From Leptolyngbya sp. O-77 (GTDB lineage: Bacteria; Cyanobacteriota; Cyanobacteriia; Elainellales; Elainellaceae): a DNA stretch of 64,000 bases. How positions within the stretch are numbered: the first letter of the stretch is position 1; each line of letters begins with the position of its first letter. This document shows positions 9,973 through 18,907 of this stretch, piece after piece. Position numbers and translations under genes: made by a program. The notes under the pieces are model-generated. The model had not been told where the DNA came from and did no database searches. It was given only the letters and a program-made list of their open reading frames with translations. The stretch lies in contig NZ_AP017367.1 of assembly GCF_001548395.1 (NCBI RefSeq), forward strand, positions 3,447,001 through 3,511,000, in the 5' to 3' direction.

Positions 9973-10950
9973 ATGACTGCGACGCTCAACTCTCAACTGC
10001 ATTATCGTCCGGTTAAGCTATACGACTTTCACCCGCCGATAGAGGACTTTCGATCGTCAGTGCTGGACGGCTTGCAGCGTTTCCCCAAGTCTATCTCGCC
10101 GCAGTTTCTCTATGACAAACGCGGATCTGAATTGTTTGATGCAATTTGCACGCTGCCGGAATATTATTTGACACGTACTGAAGTCCAGCTTTTGCAAGAT
10201 CACGCGAATGAAATCGCGACGCATTTAGGAAATGGAGCGCTGGTGGAATTTGGCAGCGGCAGCAGCCAGAAAGTCCGCATTTTATTGGATGCTGCGCCCC
10301 AGGTGCAGACCTATGTTGGGCTGGATATTTCGCGTCAGCATTTGTATGAAGCCTGCACGGCGCTGGCGCAAGACTATCCTGGACTGGAGGCGATCGCCCT
10401 CTGCACCGATTACACACAGCCGCTGCCGATCGCCCAAATTCCCGAATTGCAAAACCGCCACACCATCGGCTTTTTTCCGGGGTCTTCCATCGGTAACTTG
10501 GAGCCGCTAGAAGCGGTAGCATTTTTGCAAAATGCAGCCGTGCTGGGCGACTTGATCATCGGCGTTGATCTGAAGAAATCAGCAGCAATCCTCGAACCTG
10601 CTTATGACGACGCTCAGGGGATCTCCGCTGCCTTTGCGCTGAATTTGCTGACCCGGATTAACCGAGAACTGGGCGCAAATTTTGATCTGTCGCAGTTCAC
10701 CTATCGCGCTCATTACAATGCCATCGCTGGACGCATCGAGATGGAAATTGTGAGCCTTGCCGACCAAACAGTGTGCATTGGCGATGCCAAAATCCGCTTT
10801 GGCAATGGCGAAACGCTGCGAACTGAGTATTCCTACAAATACACGCCCGATGAGTTTCAAATGCTGGCAATGGCGGCTGGATTTCAACCTGTGCAGGTGT
10901 GGATTGATGCCCAGCAGCTCTTCAGCATCCATTACCTAAAGCGTCTGTAA
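9973..10950 (+). CDS. egtD: L-histidine N(alpha)-methyltransferase EgtD
   Basis: SAM-dependent enzyme that trimethylates histidine to hercynine, the first step of ergothioneine synthesis and the substrate supplier for EgtB just upstream. At 325 residues it is a typical length. The family signature is clear: ISPQFLYDKRGSELFDAICT with LPEYYLTRTE (residues 41-70), the SAM loop VEFGSGSSQKVRILLD (91-106), and FFPGSSIGNLEP. The C-terminus has YKYTPDEFQMLAMAAGF. The enzyme is cytoplasmic. The ATG follows a purine-rich GAGGAACG. Organised as egtB-egtD in one direction, so probably one transcript. Confidence 0.96.
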   Translation: MTATLNSQLHYRPVKLYDFHPPIEDFRSSVLDGLQRFPKSISPQFLYDKRGSELFDAICTLPEYYLTRTEVQLLQDHANEIATHLGNGALVEFGSGSSQKVRILLDAAPQVQTYVGLDISRQHLYEACTALAQDYPGLEAIALCTDYTQPLPIAQIPELQNRHTIGFFPGSSIGNLEPLEAVAFLQNAAVLGDLIIGVDLKKSAAILEPAYDDAQGISAAFALNLLTRINRELGANFDLSQFTYRAHYNAIAGRIEMEIVSLADQTVCIGDAKIRFGNGETLRTEYSYKYTPDEFQMLAMAAGFQPVQVWIDAQQLFSIHYLKRL

Positions 10951-10975
10951 TCAACAAATTTCTGTAATCAACAAA

Positions 10976-13900
10976 TTAAGGATGGTCAGCAGCGATCGCC
11001 CCCAGCACTTTTAGCGACGCTTTTTGAGCCGGAGTTAGCCCCGTAACTCCGGTAATGTTCATGCCTTCATAGGGGCGATCGCTTGTTAGAGTTTTCAGGC
11101 ATTCGCCCGTCTGGACATTCCACAGGCGAATCGTTTCATCTTTGCCGCTGCTGGCGAGAGTATGATAAACAGGATCAAAGGCGATCGCCCAGATCCAATC
11201 TGTGTGATCTTTCAGGACGCAGATCAGTTGATGAGTTTGCGTATCCCACAGGCGAATGGTGTGATCGTTGCTGCCGCTGGCGAGAATGTCGCCCAAGGGG
11301 CTAAAGGCAACCGTCGTCACAGAGCTAGTGTGTCCATCCTCTCCCGCCAGAATCGCCAACAGTTCTCCTGTGGACACATCCCATAGCCGAATGGTGCCGT
11401 CTTCGCAGCCGCTGGCCAGTCGCTGCTCATCGGGGCTGAAGGCAACCGACCACACCCAGTGGTGATGCCCCTCCAGGACATGAATGATTTCACCAGTTTT
11501 TGCGTCCCACAGCCGAGCCGTATGATCATCGCTACTGCTGGCTAATCGCTTGCCACTGGGGCTGAAAACAACTGACGTGACCCACTGGGTATGTTCTTCT
11601 AGCACTTGGTGAAGCTGGCCAGTTGAGACGTTCCACAGCCGAATAGTCTGATCGTTGCTGGCGCTGGCGAGGAGGGGCTGTGTCGGGCTAAGGGCGACGG
11701 CCCGTATCCAGTGGCGATGTCCTTTTAGCGTTCTCAGGCATTGTCCAGTTTCGAGGTTCCACAGCTTCACTGTTGTATCATCGCTGCCAGTAGCAAGCAA
11801 GTTTTGAGACGGTTCATAGGCGATCGCCCGAATGCCCTGCGTGTGTCCTTCCAGCATTTGCTCTAGCGTTCCAGTGTTCAGATTCCACACCCGCACTGTG
11901 TAGTCTGTCTGCCCGCTGATGAGTCGCTGCGCCTGCGGAGTCGAAGCAAAGGTGACGGACTGCGCCCAGTTGATATAGCCACGAAAGGTTTTGAGGCTCT
12001 GGCTCGTTTGGGTGTCCCAAAGTCGGATCGTCTGGTCGAGGCTGCCGCTAGCCAGCATTTGCCCATTGTGAGTAAAGCAAACCGATGTTACCCAGGCGGC
12101 GTGTCCGCGAAACATTCTGAGGCTCTGCCCGGTTGTCGCGCTCCACAGGCGAATCGTGCCGTCTTCGCCGCCGCTGGCGATCGCTTGCCCGTCGGGGCTA
12201 AAGGCAACCGACCACACAGAACCAACCTGCCCTGACAAAACTTGGGTCACTTGAAATGGCTCACAGTCCCACAGCCGGATGGTTTGGTCGGTGCTGCTGC
12301 TGGCGATCACTCGCCCATCGGGGCTAAAGGCAACCGAGCAGACCGGGCCCTCGTGTTCTCGAAGCTGCGCCAGTCTCTCTCCAGTTTCGAGGCTCCACAA
12401 ATCAATGCAGCCGTCGGTGCTGCCGCTGGCGAGAGTGTGCCCATCGGGGCTGATGGCCACGGTCAAAACTCTCCCTTCGTAGCCTGTTAGTGTATTGAGC
12501 AATGCTCCAGTGTCTACATCCCACAGCTTAACTGTGCGGTCTTCGCTGCCGCTGACCAGCAGGTGCCCCCCAGGGGCAAAGGCGATCGCCCAAACGGTTG
12601 TGGTGTGTCCATCCAGCGTGTTTAATAAACGCCCTGTGGCAAGATCCCATAGGCGAATGCGGCTTTCTTCTCCGCTGCTGGCCAGCAGGCGATCATCGGG
12701 GCTAAAGGCAACTGACCAGGCGGCGGTGGGGTGCCCCTCCAGCGTCAGAATTTGCTGCCCGTCAGACAATCGCCAGACGTGGATTTCGCCGTTTTTGTCG
12801 GCGGCGGCGAGCAGGGTTCTATCATGGCTGATGGCGATCGCCATCATGCTGCCAAAGACCTGACTAAACTGCGTTTTGGATAGATCCGCGCCTGCAAAAT
12901 TGACCCGCGCCAGGTTGACCTGCTGCAAATCGGCGTGCCAGATTGGCAGGTTTGAGAAATTCCACCCCGTCAGGTCAACCTTGAGTCCGCTGCATAGATT
13001 CATCAGGTTGCCCGCGCCATATCCCAGCCCCGGCAAACCGCTCTGTCGGAGCGCGTCTAGCAGCCGCAAAAGCTGCGATCGCAGCGCCATTGGGTCTGGA
13101 AACGCCTGCTGAAACCGCTGGGCGATCGCCTTCAGCAAAACCCGACTCTGGCTTTCGCGGATATAGTCGCTGACAGTCACTTTTACGAGCGCATAGCGTT
13201 CCAAAAAGTTTATATTTCCCGTGATGAGTTCTGTTTCAATTCTTTCGATTAGACAATCGCTCACGTATTCCATCACCACGGGCTGTTGGGTGTAGCTGCC
13301 TGCGCGTTTCTCAATCAAATTCCGCCAGCTCAAGGATTCTAGTGTTTCTAGCAAACTGGCGCGCGAGACAGCAGGAACGATGTCTTCCTCTAGCGTGGCG
13401 ATCGCCGTCCACTCGCGATTGATTGCCAGCCAATACATGACGGACTGTTCCAGATAAGATAGCCGCTCAAACTGCTGCTCCAGCAACCGCCGAACGCCAT
13501 TAAACAGAAAGGTATCCTGCGTCAGAAACGGCTCGATCTCGCCTGCAAACAAATCTTGAATAGACGTGGCGACAATCTTAAGGGCGAGGGGGTTGCCGCT
13601 ATAGCGATCGCACAACTGCCGCTGCTGGGCAGCAGAGCCGATTAGCCCTTTACCCTGAAGTAATGCCTGCCCCACCTCTAGGGAACCGCTCAACGCCAGC
13701 GATCGCACCGCAAACCCAATCCCTTCTGACGCGGCAATCTCTGCGGGTTTTTCTCGGCTGGTGAGAATGATGCAGCTTTGGTGAGGAGTTTCTCCAAGGG
13801 TTTGAAACAGATCGCCATAGTTTTCATAGCCATTCCGGTAATGCCCAGCGCGATCGCCCGGTTGCAAAATCGTTTCCACATTGTCGAGGATGAGCAGGCA

Positions 13901-14569
13901 GCGATGTTTGCGGAGCCAGTGCAACAACTGCCCTACTTCCGCTCGAATGTCTGACTGATCGGAGAGAAACGCCACCAGCGCCGCCAGCAGCGTGTCTAGC
14001 GGAGGAGCATTGCCAAGCCCGCGCCAGATAATGTACTGAAACTCCCCTGTCGCGGCCAACTCCTGCGCCAACTTAGCAGCCAGAGAGGTTTTGCCGACAC
14101 CGCCCATGCCCAGGATCGCAACCAGACGGCACTGGTCTTGCACAATCCACTGACTGAGGGTGTGGAGTTCGTCGCGGCGAGCAAAGAAGTGGCGCACATC
14201 TACGGCTTCGCCCCAGTCGCAGAGCGGGCCGTGGGACATGGGCGGCGGGCTGGCGGGCGTGGGGGCGATCGCCCCGACAGGCTGCGCGGCGGCGGTGGCA
14301 GCCGTCCTCGCCCGATAGCGCTCCAGCGCCCCCTGAAAGCTAGTTTTGCTGACCTTTTCGCCCAGCGCTGCGCTGAGGCTGCGCCAGAGGACAGGGCCAA
14401 TGTCCGTAGACAGATAGCTGAGGGAATATCCAGAGGCCTCGGCGATCGCCCCGTAGGTCTGCCCATTCCACGCACCGCGCACGATCGCCAGCTCGGCATC
14501 CGACAGATACTTGCCCGCCTGGGCAAACATCGCCGCATTAATCAGGTCGATCGCCTCCTGAAGTTCCAT
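10976..14569 (-). CDS. STAND NTPase: vWA-MoxR-associated N-domain, NB-ARC, 14 WD40 repeats
   Basis: A 1197-residue signalling ATPase. Residues 1-90 form a helical winged-helix-like domain (YLSDAELAIVRGAWNGQTYG) found at the N-terminus of cyanobacterial proteins tied to vWA-MoxR conflict systems. After an Ala/Pro-rich linker comes an NB-ARC domain with Walker A GMGGVGKT (154-161) and Walker B CLLILDNVE (~223-232). A helical arm and a few pentapeptide-like turns follow (LTGWNFSNLPIW, VNLARVNFAGADLSKTQF). Then come 14 WD40 repeats, each ending like ASGSxDxTIRLWDxxTG, enough for two seven-bladed propellers. By family knowledge such proteins sense a ligand through the propellers and oligomerise. 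Whether this one serves defence, stress signalling or cell death cannot be read from the sequence. No effector domain is fused and no clear partner gene is adjacent. Confidence 0.9.
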   Translation of the reverse strand: MELQEAIDLINAAMFAQAGKYLSDAELAIVRGAWNGQTYGAIAEASGYSLSYLSTDIGPVLWRSLSAALGEKVSKTSFQGALERYRARTAATAAAQPVGAIAPTPASPPPMSHGPLCDWGEAVDVRHFFARRDELHTLSQWIVQDQCRLVAILGMGGVGKTSLAAKLAQELAATGEFQYIIWRGLGNAPPLDTLLAALVAFLSDQSDIRAEVGQLLHWLRKHRCLLILDNVETILQPGDRAGHYRNGYENYGDLFQTLGETPHQSCIILTSREKPAEIAASEGIGFAVRSLALSGSLEVGQALLQGKGLIGSAAQQRQLCDRYSGNPLALKIVATSIQDLFAGEIEPFLTQDTFLFNGVRRLLEQQFERLSYLEQSVMYWLAINREWTAIATLEEDIVPAVSRASLLETLESLSWRNLIEKRAGSYTQQPVVMEYVSDCLIERIETELITGNINFLERYALVKVTVSDYIRESQSRVLLKAIAQRFQQAFPDPMALRSQLLRLLDALRQSGLPGLGYGAGNLMNLCSGLKVDLTGWNFSNLPIWHADLQQVNLARVNFAGADLSKTQFSQVFGSMMAIAISHDRTLLAAADKNGEIHVWRLSDGQQILTLEGHPTAAWSVAFSPDDRLLASSGEESRIRLWDLATGRLLNTLDGHTTTVWAIAFAPGGHLLVSGSEDRTVKLWDVDTGALLNTLTGYEGRVLTVAISPDGHTLASGSTDGCIDLWSLETGERLAQLREHEGPVCSVAFSPDGRVIASSSTDQTIRLWDCEPFQVTQVLSGQVGSVWSVAFSPDGQAIASGGEDGTIRLWSATTGQSLRMFRGHAAWVTSVCFTHNGQMLASGSLDQTIRLWDTQTSQSLKTFRGYINWAQSVTFASTPQAQRLISGQTDYTVRVWNLNTGTLEQMLEGHTQGIRAIAYEPSQNLLATGSDDTTVKLWNLETGQCLRTLKGHRHWIRAVALSPTQPLLASASNDQTIRLWNVSTGQLHQVLEEHTQWVTSVVFSPSGKRLASSSDDHTARLWDAKTGEIIHVLEGHHHWVWSVAFSPDEQRLASGCEDGTIRLWDVSTGELLAILAGEDGHTSSVTTVAFSPLGDILASGSNDHTIRLWDTQTHQLICVLKDHTDWIWAIAFDPVYHTLASSGKDETIRLWNVQTGECLKTLTSDRPYEGMNITGVTGLTPAQKASLKVLGAIAADHP

Positions 14570-14708
14570 AGTCCGAACAGGAAATTTGCAAGCCGAGAGC
14601 CAACAGCTTACCCCAAATTGCCAAGCTAACCCAACCTGAGATTATCGAATAAACTCCATATTCTTCAAGGCTTCCAGGTTTTCTTAAGACTTTGTTACAC
14701 CAGTCGAT

Positions 14709-14784
14709 CCCCAAATTACCCCAATTTTCCCCAAGTTGCCCCAGTTTCAGGATGCCGCAACTCCCCAGTTTTTCTGTAATGACA
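14709..14784 (-). promoter_or_regulatory. Four 10-bp-phased TTGGGG boxes upstream of the STAND gene
   Basis: CCCC tracts begin at 14709, 14719, 14729 and 14739, exactly 10 bp apart, as four near copies of CCCCAANTTN. On the gene's strand this reads TTGGGG once per helical turn, about 140 bp before the start codon. A further CCCCAGTTTTTC box (14763-14774) is followed by AATGACAG. A weaker copy of the unit lies near 14610. The same architecture recurs at 23306-23380. This looks like a multimeric protein-binding site rather than a random heptamer array; the protein is unknown. Confidence 0.55.
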
Positions 14785-15043
14785 GTCACGGAATGCGCCG
14801 CTATTGTGGTACTCGTGCGCCGTTTGAGACTCTTGCGATCGCCCGTTTTTCTAGATGGTCATGGCAATTGAAGGGCGATCGCTTTCCTAAACTAACGAAG
14901 AGCGAAAAACGAAAAACGAAAATTCCAAATCGCCAAACTTAAGCCCAAAATCCAAAATCTTCCTGGGGCAGCCCTGTCCTGCCCTTGGCTTCGCGATGCC
15001 AATCTTCTTCCCGATCACTCCAAAACTCCAACATCTAAAAGCC

Positions 15044-15340
15044 ATGCAAACTCAACAAAAATTCCTGACCCAATCCCAGCTAAAACAGCTCTCCGAAATA
15101 TCCCAAATCAATCGCCAAACCATGCCAAAACGCATTCTCGAACTCTGGCATACCGTATGTCGTTTCACATCCTGGCTGCTGCTCGATCCGACTCAGCCTG
15201 TGATTCAAGAAAAGCGCGATCGCCACGGTCGGCTGTATTGGAAAGTCTATGACCCGCGCACAGGGTATTGCGTTATCTGCGATTCCGAGCAGGAAGTCTG
15301 CACCTGGATCGAAGAACACTGGTTTGGCAATCGTCCGTAA
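15044..15340 (+). CDS. Small protein of the YDP/SEQEV type (copy 1)
   Basis: A 98-residue soluble protein that I cannot name. Its C-terminal half (PVIQEKRDRHGRLYWKVYDP, a short spacer, then DSEQEVCTWIEEH) closely matches the small protein at 25931-26203, which has PMIRQCVNHKGEVKWRVYDP and DSEQEVREWLE. The shared pattern, a Gly-x-x-x-Trp-x-Val-Tyr-Asp-Pro hairpin followed by an acidic helix, suggests a small beta-beta-alpha domain. The ATG at 15044 is preferred over 14996 because the extra residues are not conserved. The DUF5946 gene begins 24 bp downstream. Both copies lie at the edges of the RTX cluster. Confidence 0.7.
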   Translation: MQTQQKFLTQSQLKQLSEISQINRQTMPKRILELWHTVCRFTSWLLLDPTQPVIQEKRDRHGRLYWKVYDPRTGYCVICDSEQEVCTWIEEHWFGNRP

Positions 15341-15363
15341 ACCATTTTGCAGGAGGTATCAGG

Positions 15364-15867
15364 ATGCCGCATTCACTTTCAAAACTCTCACCCTGTCTTG
15401 GATGTAGTGCCATGGTTCCCTTTAGCAGTGGAGCAACCCATGAGTACCTGTTGGCATCTCCCGGATGTTGGGCAATGTATGGCGACGTGTTGGCACGAGA
15501 ATATTCTGATGCTGCCTACGCCAGCGTTCATCGACTCACGGTTGATGCCTATGCCGTTCAGCATCCAGGCGTTCCCTCACCGCAAAGTATTCAGTCCGTT
15601 GCGCTCCATCTAATCAGTCTGTGTCTGGTTTTAGAGTGTGGGTTTGACATGGATCAGGCCACCAGAGCCATGCGACAGCACACCCACCGTAAATCTGATT
15701 TTGTCTGGCTCACCCCACCCAGCCACCTGGGCGACAAGACTGTGTTGGAGGTATGGCAAGCCCAGGATGCGGCAACCCACATCCAGGCGGTGTGGGACTG
15801 GGCCAGGTCAGCCTGGTCAGCCTGGGAATCGCATCATCAGCAAATTCGACAGTGGATCGTGAGCTGA
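15364..15867 (+). CDS. DUF5946 family protein
   Basis: A 167-residue protein of a conserved unknown family. Hallmarks visible are a CLGCSAMVP zinc-like CxxC start, GATHEYLLASPGCWAMYGDV, the AREYSDAAY segment, HRLTVDAYAVQHPGVPSPQS with IQSVALHLISLCLVLE, and the C-terminal FVWLTPPSHLGDKTVLEV. The start at 15364 follows a strong AGGAGG eight bases upstream; an earlier in-frame start at 15268 would overlap the preceding gene and adds unconserved residues. The CxxC and invariant His residues hint at metal binding, but no reaction is known. It is probably co-transcribed with the small protein upstream. Confidence 0.85.
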   Translation: MPHSLSKLSPCLGCSAMVPFSSGATHEYLLASPGCWAMYGDVLAREYSDAAYASVHRLTVDAYAVQHPGVPSPQSIQSVALHLISLCLVLECGFDMDQATRAMRQHTHRKSDFVWLTPPSHLGDKTVLEVWQAQDAATHIQAVWDWARSAWSAWESHHQQIRQWIVS

Positions 15868-16089
15868 AAGCTGGATTCTGCATCATCGCTCAGCCCTGAC
15901 TTCCTGACTCGACGCGGCTTCCTTCCAATCGTCTGACCTGTTTCCGCTAAAGCCACGTAAGTCGTAACGCGATTACCCAATTCCTCAATAAAGGGAGACT
16001 CACAACGTTTGAATTGCCTGCTTCTTTCCTCGCCGTAGCAGTGGGGAGGGGGAAGGTTTGTCCCAAAAACACTCAAAGGAGAAACGTCA

Positions 16090-17445
16090 ATGACCCGACA
16101 AATTTTTGATCGCGAAAGCAACAACCAGAGAAGCCAAGCCGTGAATGCAGGCAATGCCAATGGTGGCTTTTTTGTCCGAGATGGCAACCTCAACAGCAAT
16201 GACAAGCGAGACTTTTACCAATTTCAGGTTGATCGCCCAACGCAGGTTGACCTGACGCTGCAAGCCAAACCATTCCTGGGTCGCGTGAATGCAGCGCTGC
16301 TGCTACAAGATAACAATGGCAACCTTTTGACCTTCGCTAATTCTATCAACAACCGCGCCCAACTGTTTATGCCCAATCTGCCCGCTGGGACATACTTTCT
16401 CGAAGTTTTGAATGATGGACTGGAAAGCTATAGCTATGACTTGAGTGCTTCAGGAGCGACGGTGACGAATGCTCAGATAAGTGTCACAGTCGATCGCATT
16501 CGGGCGATCGATAAGTTCGATTTCACACCGGGCGATCGGGCAGATTTTTACATTGAAGAGATCTTCATTGGTAATCAATTAACTGGAAGAAGCAGAGTAT
16601 TTTGGGATCAGGATGATGTTCGCCCAAACTATACGGTTGCCAGGAGTGTGGATATCAATAGTATCGATGACTTTACTCATAATGTAGGGATTGATGTAAG
16701 GGATGACGATCCACCTTTTCCTAGATCCTTTCATGATCGAGCAGATATAGATGGTACACGAGGCAGATTTGCGGGAGGCATTTACGATCGCCGCACCAAT
16801 ATGTTTCGCAACGGTGAGCAAACATTTGTAGAAAATGGTAGAAGCCTGACAGAGACTGGCGACGGTTTTGCAATCGGTACTAGACTAAAACGGGCCAGCA
16901 TCGAGTATCGAGTAACCTACAGCGCCTTTACCTCCTCCAGCACCTTCAACCAGCTCAACCGTTCCTCGACGCTCACGGGCGACAACCGCAGCAACACCAT
17001 CGTTGGCAACAACCGCAACGGCATCCTCGATGGTGGTGGTGGCAGCGACAGTCTCTCTGGCATGGGTGGCAACGACGTGCTGTGTGGCAACAACGGCAAC
17101 GACACCCTGTATGGCGGCACCGGGCGCGATATGCTGTGGGGCGGTCGCGGCAATGATACCTATTACGGCGGTGCAGGGCGCGATACGTTTGTGCTGGATC
17201 TGCTGCGCGGTGTGGATGTCATCAAGGATTTCAAAGACGGCACCGACAAGATCGGGCTGACCAACGGCATTGTTTACGAGCTGCTGGACATCAAAAAAGA
17301 AGGCAAACACTCCGGCATCTTCCTGGGCGACCAGAAGCTGGGCGTGGTGGAGAATACGCGCCCGCGCGACCTGACGGCAGACGATTTCCAGTCCATCAGC
17401 TTTGTCACCATCAAGGACATCCTCACGCCCCAGGTGATGGCGTAG
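16090..17445 (+). CDS. RTX/hemolysin-type Ca-binding protein with PPC-like N-domain (RTX1)
   Basis: A 451-residue predicted secreted protein. Residues 1-125 resemble a bacterial pre-peptidase C-terminal (PPC) beta domain (DFYQFQVDRPTQVDLTLQ ... PNLPAGTYFLEVLNDG). A middle domain of unknown fold follows. Nonapeptide RTX repeats (about residues 310-365; GGSDSLSGMGGNDVLCGNNG, GNDTLYGGTGRDMLWGG) should bind calcium in a beta-roll. The last ~100 residues (DTFVLDLLRGVDVIKDFKDG to FVTIKDILTPQVMA) are almost the same as in the two RTX proteins downstream. There is no N-terminal signal; by family, export would be through a type I system, and none is visible here. The ATG follows AAAGGAGAAACGTCA. An IS copy lies 77 bp after the stop. 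Confidence 0.85.
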   Translation: MTRQIFDRESNNQRSQAVNAGNANGGFFVRDGNLNSNDKRDFYQFQVDRPTQVDLTLQAKPFLGRVNAALLLQDNNGNLLTFANSINNRAQLFMPNLPAGTYFLEVLNDGLESYSYDLSASGATVTNAQISVTVDRIRAIDKFDFTPGDRADFYIEEIFIGNQLTGRSRVFWDQDDVRPNYTVARSVDINSIDDFTHNVGIDVRDDDPPFPRSFHDRADIDGTRGRFAGGIYDRRTNMFRNGEQTFVENGRSLTETGDGFAIGTRLKRASIEYRVTYSAFTSSSTFNQLNRSSTLTGDNRSNTIVGNNRNGILDGGGGSDSLSGMGGNDVLCGNNGNDTLYGGTGRDMLWGGRGNDTYYGGAGRDTFVLDLLRGVDVIKDFKDGTDKIGLTNGIVYELLDIKKEGKHSGIFLGDQKLGVVENTRPRDLTADDFQSISFVTIKDILTPQVMA

Positions 17446-17450
17446 GGCTG

Positions 17451-17515
17451 ATCCCCCTAAATCCCCCTTAGTAAGGGGGACTTCCGAGCCGCTCCGACCC
17501 GCTCCAGTTCCCCCC
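17451..17515. repeat. Palindromic intergenic repeat (CCCCCTTAGTAAGGGGG family)
   Basis: GATCCCCCTAAATCCCCCTT followed by AGTAAGGGGGACTTCC, a hairpin-forming interspersed repeat. Further copies, whole or degenerate, are at 18687-18800, 23567-23630, 24801-24935 and 48238-48430, with a weak relative near 28795-28860. The IS copies are inserted into members of this family. Confidence 0.8.
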
Positions 17516-17522
17516 TTATTAA

Positions 17523-18689
17523 GGTAGGGTTGATTCTCTACCCGGAAGAATACAGATTGGAAGAGATGAGATCAAGGCGAAGAGATGGGAGTAGAGGCAT
17601 TAATTGAACAATTAGAAACGATTCCAGATTGGCGCGGGACGGAAAGTCCAATATCCCCTGTGGTTGATGCTGTTGATGACCTTGTTGGGTGTCATGAGCG
17701 GGTATAGCAGCCTCAGAGGGCTAGAAGACTTCATGAAGCGTCACCAGCAGGAGGTCGCTGAATTATTCGACTTAGCGAAAGCGAAACTCCCCAGTTACTC
17801 CACCTTGCGGGATATGACTCTGCATGTGGATGCCCTCAAGGTTACTGAAATATTCATGCGATGGGCGAACCAAGCATTGCCGACAGAACCAGGGGAGGTG
17901 ATATCGCTGGATGGCAAAGCGTTAGCTAGTACCCTGAAGGACTGCTATGGCGAGCAGCAAGATTTTGTCACCGTCGTGAGTGCCTGTGTGCAACGGTGGG
18001 ATGTGGTGATTGGGCAAGTGAGCTTCCATAATGGCGAAAGCAGTGAGATTGTAAGCGTTAGACACTTGCTGCAACAGCTTGATGTCAAAGGCGTGTGGGT
18101 GACCTTGGATGCGTTGCACACCCAAAAAAACGGTTTGTGAGATTATCGACGTTGGCAATCATTACTGCATTGGACTCAAAGCCAATCAACGCAAGTTGCT
18201 GGAGCAGGCACAGCAGTGCGCTCAAACTCAAGTTCCTCTGAGTTCTCACGAGTTCCTCGATACCTCTCATGGTCGGGTTGTGACTCGTCGGGTTCGAGTC
18301 TTTGCTGCTCCCCCAGACTATCCCAAGATTGGCAAGCGTTAGCGGCATTTGTCTGCGTTGAGCGTTCGGGAGTCCGTCAGCGACAGCCTTTTAAGCGACA
18401 GTCCTGGTTTATCATCTCTCAAGTCATAGACGCTCAACAGCTGAGTGGGATGATTCAAGCCCATCGGGGCACAACAGAAAACAAATTACATTGGGTTAAA
18501 GATGTCGTGCAGGGTGAAGATGCTTCCTGGATTCGCGCTGCTAACCCTGCAACGCTGATGGCACTGTTGCGCTCCTGGGCAATTTCTTTGTTTCGTAAAG
18601 CTGGCTATTCCTCCATTACAAAAGCCATTCGCTTGTTCCAGCATGATTTGCCGACTCTGATTTCTTTTATCTAGAGAATCAGCCCTACC
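17523..18689 (+). mobile_element. ISAs1-family insertion sequence, copy A
   Basis: A 1167-bp element. The left end GGTAGGGTTGATTCTCTA and right end (reverse complement GGTAGGGCTGATTCTCTA) form an 18-bp inverted repeat with one mismatch. It is flanked by an 8-bp target duplication CTTATTAA (17515-17522 and 18690-18697), a size that fits the family. The target is a palindromic intergenic repeat. Relative to copy B it lacks two bases near the transposase N-terminus and one base near 18317, so it is probably dead. Confidence 0.88.
17585..18674 (+). pseudogene. ISAs1-family transposase, copy A (multiple frameshifts)
   Basis: Same DDE transposase as copy B. The ATG at 17585 opens a frame that is lost at 17626-17634, where GGCGCGGGAC replaces GGCGGCGGGGAC of copy B (2-bp deletion). 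A second break lies at the A7 run (18124-18130), shared with copy B. A third is at about 18317 (AGACTATCC versus AGAGCTATCC). The remaining protein segments (LMLLMTLLGVMSGYSSLRGL, ISLDGKALAST, SFHNGESSEIVSVRHLLQQL, LHWVKDVVQGEDASWIRAAN) match copy B. With three breaks, no active enzyme is expected from this copy if the sequence is correct. Confidence 0.85.
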
Positions 18690-18907
18690 CTTATTAAGGG
18701 GGGCTAGGGGGGATCTGCCGATCGCTTCTGCATCCGACCCGATCCCCCTAAATCCTCGCGCTACCGCGCCGCTGCGCTAGAAGCAAGGGGGACTTCCGAG
18801 CCGTCCCGGCTCCTCTTCTTCTGCGGGAGAAGGGCTGGGGATGAGGGCGATCGCTCGTTTTTCAAAAAGATCGCTGATTTATTTACGTAGCATAGGTACT
18901 TAAGGAA

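Larger units (their letters stand above)
17401..18755. repeat. Segmental direct duplication, copy A (RTX tail + IS + repeats)
   Basis: This 1355-bp stretch is nearly identical to 23512-24870. It starts inside the last 15 codons of RTX1 (FVTIKDILTPQVMA), continues through the palindromic CCCCCTTAGTAAGGGGG units, includes the whole ISAs1 element and runs about 66 bp beyond it. Because the identity reaches well outside the IS ends, duplication or gene conversion, not simple transposition, made the second copy. Confidence 0.85.

Noticed and set aside
10976..14569. Many open frames antisense to the WD40 gene
   Set aside because: They arise from the regular repeat structure and high GC of the sense gene. 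None has a ribosome site or a recognisable protein.
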